Assembly (NCBI GenBank): GCA_003994795.1
Contig: AP018269.1
Span: 5,295,677-5,359,676 of the forward strand
Direction: 5' to 3'
From: Cylindrospermum sp. NIES-4074
Lineage (GTDB): Bacteria; Cyanobacteriota; Cyanobacteriia; Cyanobacteriales; Nostocaceae
Length of the DNA stretch: 64,000 nt
The position numbers and the translations under genes are program-made. Below the pieces are notes generated by a model. It was not told the DNA's origin and ran no database searches. It saw only the letters and a list, made by a program, of their open reading frames with translations. Below, piece by piece: positions 35,333 through 44,800 of the stretch (the stretch's first letter is position 1; each line of letters begins with the position of its first letter).

Positions 35333-38300
35333 ATGTTTCAGAGTATGGAAATAATCCTGGGAAATTACAAACCCCTGTTGTGGGTGCTGCAAGTTCCAGT
35401 AGAGTCCTCAAGACTGACACCAGCCCAGGCTTCAGTTCTCACTTCAGGGCCACGCTTTTTTGTGGCTTTAATTTCTGGGGTGATTTTAGCCTTTGCTTTC
35501 CAATTAGTTTTAACTAACCTCTCCGTTGCTGCTGGTATTTCTTACCTGGGGCGGCCATCAGACTCAGATTCTGGTGTTGGGGAAGGGGGAAGTTTTGGCG
35601 GCACGATTCGCAAAATAGGCACAGCGCTGGGAGTTTGGACTTTAGTCACGGTGACAGTTGCCTTACTAATTGCTTGTTTCTTAGCTGTGAAGTTGAGTTT
35701 GTTGATTTTAGACCCTAGACTGGGAGCAATTCTCGGTTTGGTGATTTGGGGTGCATACTTTTTGCTGTTGATGTGGGTGAGTTCTACTACTGTGGGTTCC
35801 TTAATTGGTTCGGTAGTACACACGGCTACTTCAGGCTTTCAAGCGATTGTCGGTACAGCTTCTGCCGCGCTGGGGGCTAAGGCTGTAAATCAGCAAGTGG
35901 TAGCGACTGCGGAAGCTGCTGCTTCTGCTGTGCGTCGGGAACTGGGCAGCGCTATCGACCCTGTGAGTATCCGTGAGAACATAGAAGATTATTTAGACAA
36001 GCTGCGTCCTCCAGAAATAGATATATCGAGAATGCGGGCTGAGTTTGAGAAGTTGCTGAATGAACCGCAATTTAAGGCCATAGCAGATAGTCCAGACCTC
36101 CGCAACATCGATCGCCAACGGTTTATTGATTTAGTGAGCGATCGCACCGATTTATCTAAACGGGAGGTTAACCGCATTGCAGACACCTTATATAAGGTTT
36201 GGCAACAAGTGGTAAGTCAGCAACGTCCCAGCCAAAACCATTTAGGTGAGTTGGTGGAATATCTCAAGTCACTTCCCCCAGGACAAGCTAAATCAGATGA
36301 ACTCAATGCCAAACTGGATCGGCTAATTGCCGAAACCCGGAAATCAAAGGAAACAACTGAAGAAAAAACTCCTGGTTTATTGCAACAGGGAATCTCAGCA
36401 CTCACCGGTGTTGTGTTGGGAAGAGCAGATTTGTCAGATTTGGATGTCGAACAAATTTGGCGATCGCTTTCTTCTGCTAAAGAAAAAGTGATCACTCAAG
36501 CTGATAAGCTAGGTTTAGCCCCAGCAGCAGAACCATACAGCCCCATTCGCGCTGACGTGGAAAACTACCTGCTCAACACTTATGCTTGGCAACTAAGTCA
36601 AGACAAAATCGCCCAGGAATTTCGCGATGTCATCTACGATCCAGCCGCTGACCCCGGAACAGTACGGAGAGAACTAGAACGACTTTCCCGCAATGATTTT
36701 GTGAATATCCTCCAACAGCGGGGACTGCTGACCCAAACCCAAATTCAGCGAGTTGCCGATCAACTAGATGCGGTGCGGCAAAACGTGTTGGTGACTGTCA
36801 CCGCTGCTGAAGAAAGAGAGATAGTCCAAGACTTGCAACGAGGAGTTGAAAGTTATCTACTCGTTAGCAGTAAAGCAGATTTGACGCCAGAAGGGATTGA
36901 GCGGAATTTTAAACCCCTATTGGCAGATGCACACGCTGATTATGAAACCCTGTCCCGACGACTGGCACTAGTTGAGCGTCGAGAGTTGCGGGAGATATTG
37001 CAAGAACGCAATGATATTCGACCAGAAGAAATAGACCCGATTCTGGATGAATTGGAAGCACAGCGCGATCGCGTTTTGGTAGAATCTTTGGGAGTGGCAG
37101 AGCAGGCTAAACACCAAGCTGAAACCCTGTGGTTAAATATCGAGTCATATCTGCGTAACACAGGGAAAGAACAGTTAAACCCCGATGCCATCCGCGCCGA
37201 TCTCAAAACACTGCTGGATGATCCCCAAGCCGGAATTGTGGCAATTCAGGCACGGTTATCTCGTTTTGACCGCGATACCTTGGTGAAGTTGTTGAGTCAA
37301 CGCGAAGACTTAACCAGAGAACAAGCGAATCAAATTGTTGATACGGTTGAGGAGTCTTGGCATAGCATCCGCCATGCACCGCAAATTGTTGCAGATAAAG
37401 CTAAAGAGCAATATGATTCTGTTACTACAGCGATCGCCGATTACCTGCGGAAAACAGGCAAAGAAGAACTTAATCCAGAAGGGATTCAGCGCGATTTTGC
37501 TAGACTCTTTGAAAATCCCAAAGAGGGGTCTGTGGCACTGCGTCGGCGTTTGTCACATATAGACCGGGATACATTAGTCAAGTTGCTGAGTCAGCGGCAA
37601 GACTTGAGCGAAGATCAAGTTAATCAAGTAATTGATGGTGTGCAAACTTCAATTCGCAACGTTGTCCGTGCACCGCGCCGTCTAGCTACCCGGACACAGC
37701 AAAGGGTGCAAACTTTCAAAGCTTATTTGGAAGAGTATTTGCGCCAAACTGGCAAGGAAGAATTGAATCCTGAAAGTATCAAGCGTGATGTGCAACTGTT
37801 GTTGCATGATCCACGAGTGGGGATGGAAAGTTTTAGCGATCGCCTAGCGCATTTTGACCGTTCCACAATTATTGCTTTACTGAAAATTCGGGAAGACATT
37901 TCTGATGTGGAAGCGGCAAAGATTGCAGATAATATCGTCTCAGTGCGCGATCAATTTGTGGAACAGGTGCGGGGTATCCAACGGCGCATTCAAGATGCCA
38001 TTGAGGATGTTTTTGCCCGTATCCGCAACTATCTCAACTCCTTAGACCGCCCGGAACTTAACTATGATAGTGTCAAGCGGGATGTGCGCCAGTTGTTTGA
38101 AGATCCCCAAGCCGGATTTGAAGCATTGCGCGATCGCCTTTCTTCCTTCGACCGTGATACCCTAGTAGCCGTTTTGAGTTCCCGTGAGGATATCTCTGAG
38201 GAAGATGCCAACCGGATTATTGACCAAATTGAACGTGCCCGCAATACAGTTCTACAACGAGCAGAACGCCTCCAACACGAAGCGCAACGCCGTTTAGAAG

Positions 38301-38440
38301 AAGTGAAGCATCAAGCCCAAAGGCAAGCCGAGGAAACAAGGAAAGCGGCGGCTACGGCTGCTTGGTGGCTATTTACGACAGCATTCGTCTCAGCTATTTT
38401 CTCAGCTTTAGGCGGTGCGATCGCTGTAGTTCTGGTGTAG
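35333..38440 (+). CDS. Large membrane protein with about seven 98-residue repeats
   Basis: A 1035-residue protein I recognise only as a cyanobacterial conserved hypothetical. N-terminus: helices at FFVALISGVILAFAFQLVL, TALGVWTLVTVTVALLIACFL and LGLVIWGAYFLLLMWVSSTT. A long cytoplasmic or luminal stretch of charged helices follows, built from repeats starting near nucleotides 35968, 36545, 36844, 37139, 37434, 37727 and 38022, spaced 293-300 bp except for a double-length first gap. The consensus unit has ESYLRxTGKEELNPE, LLxDPxxG, RLSxFDRDTLVKLLSQRED and NQIVD. The last repeat leads into a Glu/Arg/Gln coiled coil (QHEAQRRLEEVKHQAQRQAEE) and a C-terminal membrane helix (WWLFTTAFVSAIFSALGGAI). 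A membrane scaffold or tether is plausible. Confidence 0.85.
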   Translation: MFQSMEIILGNYKPLLWVLQVPVESSRLTPAQASVLTSGPRFFVALISGVILAFAFQLVLTNLSVAAGISYLGRPSDSDSGVGEGGSFGGTIRKIGTALGVWTLVTVTVALLIACFLAVKLSLLILDPRLGAILGLVIWGAYFLLLMWVSSTTVGSLIGSVVHTATSGFQAIVGTASAALGAKAVNQQVVATAEAAASAVRRELGSAIDPVSIRENIEDYLDKLRPPEIDISRMRAEFEKLLNEPQFKAIADSPDLRNIDRQRFIDLVSDRTDLSKREVNRIADTLYKVWQQVVSQQRPSQNHLGELVEYLKSLPPGQAKSDELNAKLDRLIAETRKSKETTEEKTPGLLQQGISALTGVVLGRADLSDLDVEQIWRSLSSAKEKVITQADKLGLAPAAEPYSPIRADVENYLLNTYAWQLSQDKIAQEFRDVIYDPAADPGTVRRELERLSRNDFVNILQQRGLLTQTQIQRVADQLDAVRQNVLVTVTAAEEREIVQDLQRGVESYLLVSSKADLTPEGIERNFKPLLADAHADYETLSRRLALVERRELREILQERNDIRPEEIDPILDELEAQRDRVLVESLGVAEQAKHQAETLWLNIESYLRNTGKEQLNPDAIRADLKTLLDDPQAGIVAIQARLSRFDRDTLVKLLSQREDLTREQANQIVDTVEESWHSIRHAPQIVADKAKEQYDSVTTAIADYLRKTGKEELNPEGIQRDFARLFENPKEGSVALRRRLSHIDRDTLVKLLSQRQDLSEDQVNQVIDGVQTSIRNVVRAPRRLATRTQQRVQTFKAYLEEYLRQTGKEELNPESIKRDVQLLLHDPRVGMESFSDRLAHFDRSTIIALLKIREDISDVEAAKIADNIVSVRDQFVEQVRGIQRRIQDAIEDVFARIRNYLNSLDRPELNYDSVKRDVRQLFEDPQAGFEALRDRLSSFDRDTLVAVLSSREDISEEDANRIIDQIERARNTVLQRAERLQHEAQRRLEEVKHQAQRQAEETRKAAATAAWWLFTTAFVSAIFSALGGAIAVVLV

Positions 38441-38467
38441 ATTTACAGATTGTCTTCGCTAAGTTTT

Positions 38468-38495
38468 CAGCCTCCCACTAGGGGGGCTTTTTTTT
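38468..38495 (+). terminator. Terminator after the repeat-protein gene
   Basis: AGCCTCCC, a short loop and GGGGGGCT form a stem with one G-U-type mismatch, followed by a run of eight Ts, 30 bases past the stop codon. Confidence 0.85.
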
Positions 38496-38528
38496 GGGCT
38501 GTAGAATTAATGGAAGATTTTGATACTA

Positions 38529-38795
38529 TATCATGTCCAGTTGAATACTTGTGATTAAATGTAGGTTGGGTTGAGGGACGAAACCCAACACAACCAGGAC
38601 TTACGCAAGAACTCTCTGAAACTCTTATTCCTTTGTGTCCTTTGCGTCCTTTGCGGTTCGTTTTATCATGATGAAAGCGTAAGTCCTGACAACCTGGTTG
38701 AAAGTTGGGTTTCACTTCGTACTGCTCCGCAGAAGCAAGCTACTACCCAACCTACTAATAAAAGTTTTATGCTAACTAATTAACCGGACTTGATA
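38529..38795. mobile_element. IS630-derived MITE (copy 4, with nested second-family element)
   Basis: Left end TATCATGTCCAGTTGAATAC and right end (reverse complement TATCAAGTCCGGTTAATTAG) are inverted repeats related to the IS630 tips. The right half (AACCCAACCTACTAATAAAAG) is the reverse complement of the element at 10750. It is longer than its sibling because a 94-bp element with a 5-bp target duplication is inserted at 38595. Short frames over this region are not genes. Confidence 0.82.
38595..38688. mobile_element. 94-bp MITE with CAGGACTTACGC termini
   Basis: The ends CAGGACTTACGC and GCGTAAGTCCTG are a perfect 12-bp inverted repeat. The flanks are ACAAC on both sides (38590-38594 and 38689-38693). 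Joining the flanks gives AACACAACCTGG, which matches the uninterrupted sibling at 10750-10912 on the other strand. It encodes nothing. Confidence 0.85.
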
Positions 38796-38863
38796 TTAGT
38801 CAGAATCTGTGTTTATTTATAATTAGTATAATATTGTGTTGAAAGTAGTATTTGATATATTCT

Positions 38864-39613
38864 ATGAACCAACTGATCATCGAACAACTAAATAAACTTG
38901 AAGCACAAAAACAAATCAAGATATTGTATGCTTGTGAGTCTGGTTCACGTGCATGGGGGTTTCCTTCAATAGACAGCGATTATGATATACGTTTTATCTA
39001 TGCACATCCAACTGATTGGTATCTTACTTTGAAAGAAAAAGAAGATACCATTGAAATCCCTATAAATAATGAACTTGACATAGGCGGATGGGAACTTAAA
39101 AAAGCACTTGGGCTAATGTGGAAATCTAATGCACCATTGCTTGAATGGATACAATCACCAATTGTATATAAAAAAGAAGATGCCTTTCTAATAGAGATGC
39201 AACAATTAGGAGAGGAATGCTTTTCAGCTATTGCTGTAATGTACCATTATCTAAGTATGTCGAAAAAATATGTGGAAATCTGCTCATCACGTGAACAAGT
39301 GAAACTCAAACATTACTTTTATGCTTTAAGAAGTACAATTGCAGGAAAATGGATCAGGGAACAGCAAACTATGCCACCTATTGAGTTTCAAAATATGCTC
39401 AACCTTCTTGATGATAGTTTGCACAACAAGATAACTGATTTAGTAGAATTGAAATCAAGAACAGATGAATCTTATTTGCATTTTCGAGAACCGCAAATTG
39501 ATGAGTTTCTTATTCATACAATTCAAGAATCTGAACGGATGGCAAAAGAATTAAATCAGGCAAATGTAGATATTAATAAGCTGGATCTCTTTTTCAGAAA
39601 GTGGATAAGCTAA
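38864..39613 (+). CDS. Nucleotidyltransferase-fold protein (RlaP/YcgL type)
   Basis: DNA-polymerase-beta-like nucleotidyltransferase of about 249 residues. The active-site block is CESGSRAWGFPSIDSDYDIRFIYAHP: Gly-Ser, then Asp-x-Asp (DYDIR) binding metal. The C-terminal part is helical (YHYLSMSKKYVEI, HYFYALRSTIAGKWI). Such proteins (formerly DUF2029/YcgL-like) are associated with RNA repair loci (RtcB-linked RlaP), but no ligase gene is near. I take ATG 38864 (MNQLIIEQL) over the TTG at 38852. The stop overlaps by 4 bases the converging HAD gene. AT-rich and without HIP1 sites, it marks the start of the accessory island. Confidence 0.78.
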   Translation: MNQLIIEQLNKLEAQKQIKILYACESGSRAWGFPSIDSDYDIRFIYAHPTDWYLTLKEKEDTIEIPINNELDIGGWELKKALGLMWKSNAPLLEWIQSPIVYKKEDAFLIEMQQLGEECFSAIAVMYHYLSMSKKYVEICSSREQVKLKHYFYALRSTIAGKWIREQQTMPPIEFQNMLNLLDDSLHNKITDLVELKSRTDESYLHFREPQIDEFLIHTIQESERMAKELNQANVDINKLDLFFRKWIS

Positions 39614-40179
39614 ACTTGGATAGTTAATTTCCGCCATAATCTTTTTTCTATTGTTCTCACATTTTCGACATCTTTTAAAGTCAGCAAATATTTAGCAAGA
39701 AACTCAAGTTCTTTATCTGATTTTTCGCCCTTATATTCTTTGATATAAATTGCATTGCCGTAACTATTTATAACTTTAGCCGGGGTATCATCAACTATCA
39801 AAACCTGTTTCAGAGAAAATCCTTCTCTCCTAACTTTTTTCAGTTGTTTGGTGTAGCCATAATAGCTGTTTATATCTAAGCTATAATTGTAAAAATCGTC
39901 TAGTTGAAGGGAAATTTTGGGCGTACAACGGTTTCTCCCCCAGACAAATTTTAGATTGATTTCTGCTGGAAATATATATTTTACAATTTCTTGTACATAA
40001 TCTTCTGATGCTGATGACCAAACAGCTAAGTCAAATCTTTGATTACATTGTTCTATAAACTGATCTAAAAATGGTCTTTTGTAAACAAAATAATCAAAAA
40101 CCATAAAATCAGGTTCTGCTACTAACTTTTTCTCTGTGGCATGAATCAGTGTTTCGTCTAAGTCTAAAATTAGCAACAT
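39610..40179 (-). CDS. HAD-superfamily phosphatase, NLI-interacting-factor/FCP1-like
   Basis: A 189-residue phosphatase with the DxDx(T/V) signature LDLDETLIHATEKK at the extreme N-terminus. Later HAD motifs are seen as LAVWSSASEDY (Thr/Ser motif II) and VLIVDDTPAKVINSYGNAI (Asp-Asp motif IV). The insert RPFLDQFIEQCNQRFD and the C-terminal KYLLTLKDVENVR region match the FCP1/SCP-like group. Bacterial members have no well-defined substrate. It converges with the nucleotidyltransferase gene (4-bp overlap), which suggests the two were acquired together or at least have not been separated. No signal peptide. Confidence 0.78.
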   Translation of the reverse strand: MLLILDLDETLIHATEKKLVAEPDFMVFDYFVYKRPFLDQFIEQCNQRFDLAVWSSASEDYVQEIVKYIFPAEINLKFVWGRNRCTPKISLQLDDFYNYSLDINSYYGYTKQLKKVRREGFSLKQVLIVDDTPAKVINSYGNAIYIKEYKGEKSDKELEFLAKYLLTLKDVENVRTIEKRLWRKLTIQV

Positions 40180-40316
40180 ACCTTTTTAGTAAAAATCAAT
40201 ATTTGCGTAGGTTGAGGAGCTATTGCCGTCGTGTGTAGGAGCGTCAAAAGTTTCCCGGCTTGAGGTGAGTGGGGTTTGACGGCGAGAAACCCAACCTTCG
40301 ATTTTCTTAACTAATT

Positions 40317-40413
40317 TAGGACTTCCGCAAAATAGACGTAAAACCCTTGATTTGCCGTAGGGACAATTCATGAATTACCCCTACATTTTTTACTTAATTC
40401 CTAAGTCTTATGA
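40317..40413. repeat. Degenerate intergenic repeat
   Basis: AGGACTTCCGCAAAATAGACG followed by GCCGTAGGGACAATTCATGAATTACCCCTAC is a decayed cyanobacterial repeat with an internal palindrome (GTAGGG...CCCTAC). The left tip resembles the CAGGACTTACGC family; a matching right tip is not clear. Minus-strand frames across it are not genes. Confidence 0.5.
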
Positions 40414-41241
40414 TTAATTGCTTAGTTTTTCTATTTCAGATTCTGCAAGACCAGTTAACCTTGCCACCTGTTCTAAAGACATCCCACCCTGTAACAAATT
40501 TACAGCTACTTCTCTAAGTTGAGATTCTGCTTGGTCAGCGCGTTGCTGGGCTTGGTCAGCCTGTTGCCTTGCTTGGTCAGCCTGTTGCCTTGCTTGGTCA
40601 GCGTTTCGGCGTTCCTCATCTACCATTTCTTGAGGAGTTAGCAATAATTCACCCTCCAAATTTGCCCAGCGTAACCAAGTAGTCTCAACACCTTTATAAT
40701 TACCTTGCCAGCGTACCAATGCTAAACCTAATGATTGACTCACAAGTTGATTTTCAGCATTTTGTGTGATGGGTTGGTAAACTCCATGATTCAAATAAAA
40801 ACCTGCTAAATCTTGCGGGTTAAAGGGGTCAAACCAAAAATATTCTGGAACACGTAACGAATTTTGATAAATTAACTTTTTCTCATTCTTATCTTGAGCA
40901 GCAGTGCTTTCAGAAAGCAACTCAATTACCACATCAGGAGATTTCCCTTCTTCCCAAACTACCCAGGAAAGACGTTCTTTTTTGGGTACACCCAAAACAG
41001 CAAAGAAATCTGGCCCCCGGAAGTCTTGGTTTTTTACCTGTGCCAAGCTAAAGTAGACAAACATATTGCCTCCCACATATCCATCAGACCTTTGGGCTAA
41101 CCAAGGCAATAAGGTATCAATGAGCATATCCATTTGATATTTATGGCGTTGGGTTTCCATTGGTATACCATCATCACAAGGTAATTCTGCCTGGGTTGGG
41201 GGCAGTTTCACGCTAGTTTCCGCGAGGATAATTTCTGTCAT
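40414..41241 (-). CDS. Uma2 family putative endonuclease with coiled-coil tail
   Basis: A 275-residue Uma2/DUF820 protein. The core has FRGPDFFAVLGV (Asp), WVVWEEGKSPDVVIELLSEST (Glu) and KNEKKLIYQNSLRVPEYFWFDP, the PD-(D/E)xK pattern. A heptad run of four ADQARQQ-type units (about residues 210-245) forms a coiled coil, and the C-terminus (SLEQVARLTGLAESEIEKL) looks like a short helix-turn-helix seen in many cyanobacterial Uma2 proteins. ATG 41241 (MTEIILAETSVKLP) is preferred to the frame opening at 41286. Another, broken Uma2 gene lies just upstream. Confidence 0.82.
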   Translation of the reverse strand: MTEIILAETSVKLPPTQAELPCDDGIPMETQRHKYQMDMLIDTLLPWLAQRSDGYVGGNMFVYFSLAQVKNQDFRGPDFFAVLGVPKKERLSWVVWEEGKSPDVVIELLSESTAAQDKNEKKLIYQNSLRVPEYFWFDPFNPQDLAGFYLNHGVYQPITQNAENQLVSQSLGLALVRWQGNYKGVETTWLRWANLEGELLLTPQEMVDEERRNADQARQQADQARQQADQAQQRADQAESQLREVAVNLLQGGMSLEQVARLTGLAESEIEKLSN

Positions 41242-41296
41242 GGCTGTAGCGTGGGAATTAGTTAATACTTTTATTTTAGTGAACAACTTTCAGCTA

Positions 41297-41653
41297 TTAG
41301 ATATTAAGCCAACTAAAAACTTGTTCGACAGTTAGGGATAAGTCAATATTGCTGAGAATGGGGAGTTGGTCTTTATCTGTGAGCATTTCGACTCGTTGAT
41401 TTGGGAATATGGTTAAAATGCTGGCTTCTTCTGGAAAAATTAACCACCCCAATTCTGTACCATTTTGAGAGCAATGCAACAAGTTACGGAGAACTTTAGC
41501 TTGGCTTTGGTCTGGGGAAAGGATTTCTATAGCCCAGTCGGGATGAATTTCAAAGCGGTTAGCAATTCTCCCTGATGGTTCACGGGGAATGCGTTCCCAG
41601 CGAAATACGGCAACATCGGGAACTCGCTGAATGCTAACCTCAATTTTACGTTC
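41297..41653 (-). pseudogene. 5'-truncated Uma2 gene remnant
   Basis: On the minus strand the frame reads RKIEVSIQRVPDVAVFRWER, then FEIHPDWAIEILSPDQSQAK, then LIFPEEASILTIFPNQRVEM and QVFSWLNI: the C-terminal two thirds of a Uma2 protein, including the catalytic PDVAVF and EILSPDQ blocks. It runs back only to a TGA at 41654-41656. The N-terminal strand segment and a start codon are missing, so it is a fragment of about 118 codons. It has no internal stop, which suggests a recent truncation or a fragment carried in with the island. Confidence 0.75.
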
Positions 41654-41800
41654 TCAGTGCATCAGTTCTGAATGAGTCTAAGTGATTTCCATTAAGTTTT
41701 TTATATCTCGTCAGAGAAAAATACAAAAAATAACCAAGAGTATATACTGAGTTGCAAGACGAAAAAAATTCCTGACTTTGGGTGGAAGGCGAGGCGAGAT

Positions 41801-44800
41801 ATGGTCTACAAAAGGGTGCAGAAAAATAGTTCCTCTTCTAGTCAACCTTACAAAAAGGGTACTAACAAAAAGAGCGACTGGAAGAATAACTGGGAGAGTC
41901 CATTCGCACAAAGAGGATTTGGCATCCAGCCTCAAGCAGACACAGATTCCACCCCTCAAGAAATCCCCAGCAATTCTCAAGGGACTCATAAGCATAGAAG
42001 CACAAACCTCCTCAGTAAAGTACTGGAAAATATCCAGCGTCAGGCATTAACAGAAGCACAACAATCCCAATCGCAACCCGCTCCCTTACCTGAAACACAA
42101 AATTTAAACCAGACCACCCCCTTCCAAACTAAGCTTACCATAGGCGCTCCCGGCGATATGTACGAGCAGGAAGCTGACAAGATAGCGGAACAGGTGATGT
42201 CAATGGACGCACCGACCCCCAACCCCCAACCAATTCAACGCCAGAGTGAAGAAACAGAAGAAAATATCCAGAGACAGCCCCTCACCGCACCCATCACCCC
42301 ACTGACTCAACTCTCCTCAGAAACAGTGCAAAAAAAGGGTGAAGGTAGTGCAACTCCAGCAACTCCCAGTTTAGAAAGTCGTTTGGGGAGTCAAACAGGT
42401 GGGGGAACTCCTTTAGATGAGCAGACACGCTCTTTTATGGAACCCCGTTTTGGTGTTGATTTTAATCAGGTGCGGGTGCATACTGACACAACTGCTGTGC
42501 AGATGAACAAAGAGTTAGGAGCGCAAGCATTTGCACATGGCAGCGATATTTATTTTGGTGCAGGGAAAACTCCTGGTAAAAATGAGTTAACAGCTCATGA
42601 ACTAACTCATGTGGTGCAGCAGGGTGGTGCTGTGCGGATGAATCCAGAAACCCTCCGCGCTAAGAAGTTGGTAAATCCCCAAGTTTCAACAAAGATGAAC
42701 AAGGAACCGGGACTCATTCCCAAACGAGATCATCCAGAATCTGTACAACTTCAACCACTTGAGGCCAAGCAACTCTCCACTAATGCCACATCAATAGCAA
42801 TTAATAAGGATTTACATCGCTTTCCTGATGAGACACAAACGCTGCAAGCCAAGCAACTTCTGAATTCTGACAACCCATTAGATAGCAATAAAGAAAAGCG
42901 CCCCTTTCCCCAACAAGACCATCAATTAGTTCAAGCAAAGCATATCAGCACCTTGAGTGTTAGTCCTCGTATTCAAGGTAATTGGTTTGGTGATTTGTTT
43001 GATGACGGCAAACGCAAATTACTAGACTCAGTAGAACAGCGACTTAAAAATATTCCTGGTTATGATTTATTAATCTTAGCTTTAGGTCGAAATCCAATTA
43101 CTGGCGAGGCAGTAGAACGCAACGGGACTAAAGCAGTTGGTGCTTTTCTCAAATTAGTACCAGGCGGTGATCAAATATTTGAGAAATTACAACAATCAGG
43201 GGCGCTGGAAAAGGCTTTTACATGGTGGCAAGAGGAAATCACCAAACTCAATATTACTGTTGAGAATATTAAAGGATTAGTTAAGCAAGCAATAGACTCT
43301 ATTGAATGGAAAGATACTCTAGACATAGACGGGGCAATTGAGAGAGTCAAAGGCTTTTTTAAACCCACAATAGAACGGGTGAAAAATTTCGCTACCAATG
43401 TCAGTAATAAAGTGCTGGAATTCACCTTGGAAGGCTTCATGCAAGGCGATAGTGGAGCAATATCAAAGGTAATGGCAATCCTGAAAAAAGCGGGTAATGT
43501 GTTCGGGACAATAGCCAGTGACCCGATCAAATTCTGTCAAAATTTGATGAAGGCAGTAACAGGAGGCTTTGAGCAATTTAAGAACAACTTCGGTCAGCAT
43601 TTCCAAACAGGTATGATGAAGTGGTTGTTTGGGACTTTGGCTACTGCTGGGTTAACTGCTCCCAGTGAGTTTAATGCTCAAGGGTTGATATCAATTGCTT
43701 TGGAAGTTTTAGGATTAACTTATCAAAATATCCGTCCCAAATTAGTAAAAAAGGTAGGTGAGAAAAAGTTAGCTAAAGCAGAACAGGGAGTAGAGATATT
43801 ACAGAAAATACTCCAAGGTGGCTTGGCGCAAGCTTGGCAGAACATTAGTGAAATGATGGAAAATGTGGAACAGCAGAAAGAGGAGATGATCGGCAAGCTG
43901 CGGGATATGGTGGTAGAAGCCGTAATTGGTGCCGCAATTCCTAAGCTGCTGGCAATGTTTGTTCCTGGTGGTGCAATCATAGAGGCGGTAATGAATGTTT
44001 ACAAAACCATTACGTTCTTCATCGACAAAGCCCAAGAAATAGCAGATTTAGCAAATGCGGTGTTTGATTCTATTGGTAATATTGCCGCCGGAAATGTAGC
44101 AGCAGCCTCGAATCTTGTAGAAAAAGTGATGGGTCGCAGTTTATCACTAATTATTAGCTTCTTGGCGAAACTAATTGGTGTGGGTAATCTGGGTCATAGG
44201 GTCAGAAAGTTGATTGAGGGTATCAAAGATAAAATTGATAAAGCTCTTGATAAGTTGGTGGCTGCTATTGCAGATAAGGTTCAGGCGTTTCTGAAAAATC
44301 CTGGTCAGAATCCTCAGCCTGGTGTTGTTGCCGGTCAGAATCCTCAGCCGCGTGGGGGTCAAGGTCAAACAACTCAGCCGCATGGTAGTTCTACCCAAAG
44401 TAATCAAAATCAAAGCACAACAGCTAGCACTAGTAACCAGTCAGACCATGACAAAAAGGTGCGAGTGGGTCTGGATCAAATTGATACAGAGGAAACAAAA
44501 TATCTCAAGAATGGGAAGATATCAAAAGAAGATGCTAAGAGGGTAGCTAATAAAGTCAAGGAGGATAACAAAATATTCAAGGCAATTACTGTGGTTGATG
44601 GTGATAAAACTTGGGATTATAAATGGGTCGCTAGTGATGGAATCGAGAAAGGAAAGCCAAAAGCTGAAAATTCTTCTGAAGAGGCAGAACTCAGAACAAA
44701 GCTAGTTAGCTTAAAGTTTTTCTCGACAGCACCAAAAGATGTAGATAGGATTATTAAAAATTTAGAAAAATCGAGTGATGGTGCTGTCATAGGAGGCTAT

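Noticed and set aside
38467-38783. Frames on both strands between the repeat protein and the nucleotidyltransferase
   Set aside because: They are translations of the MITE and of the element nested in it.
40186-40371. 61-codon minus-strand frame
   Set aside because: It reads through a decayed intergenic repeat with no protein features.
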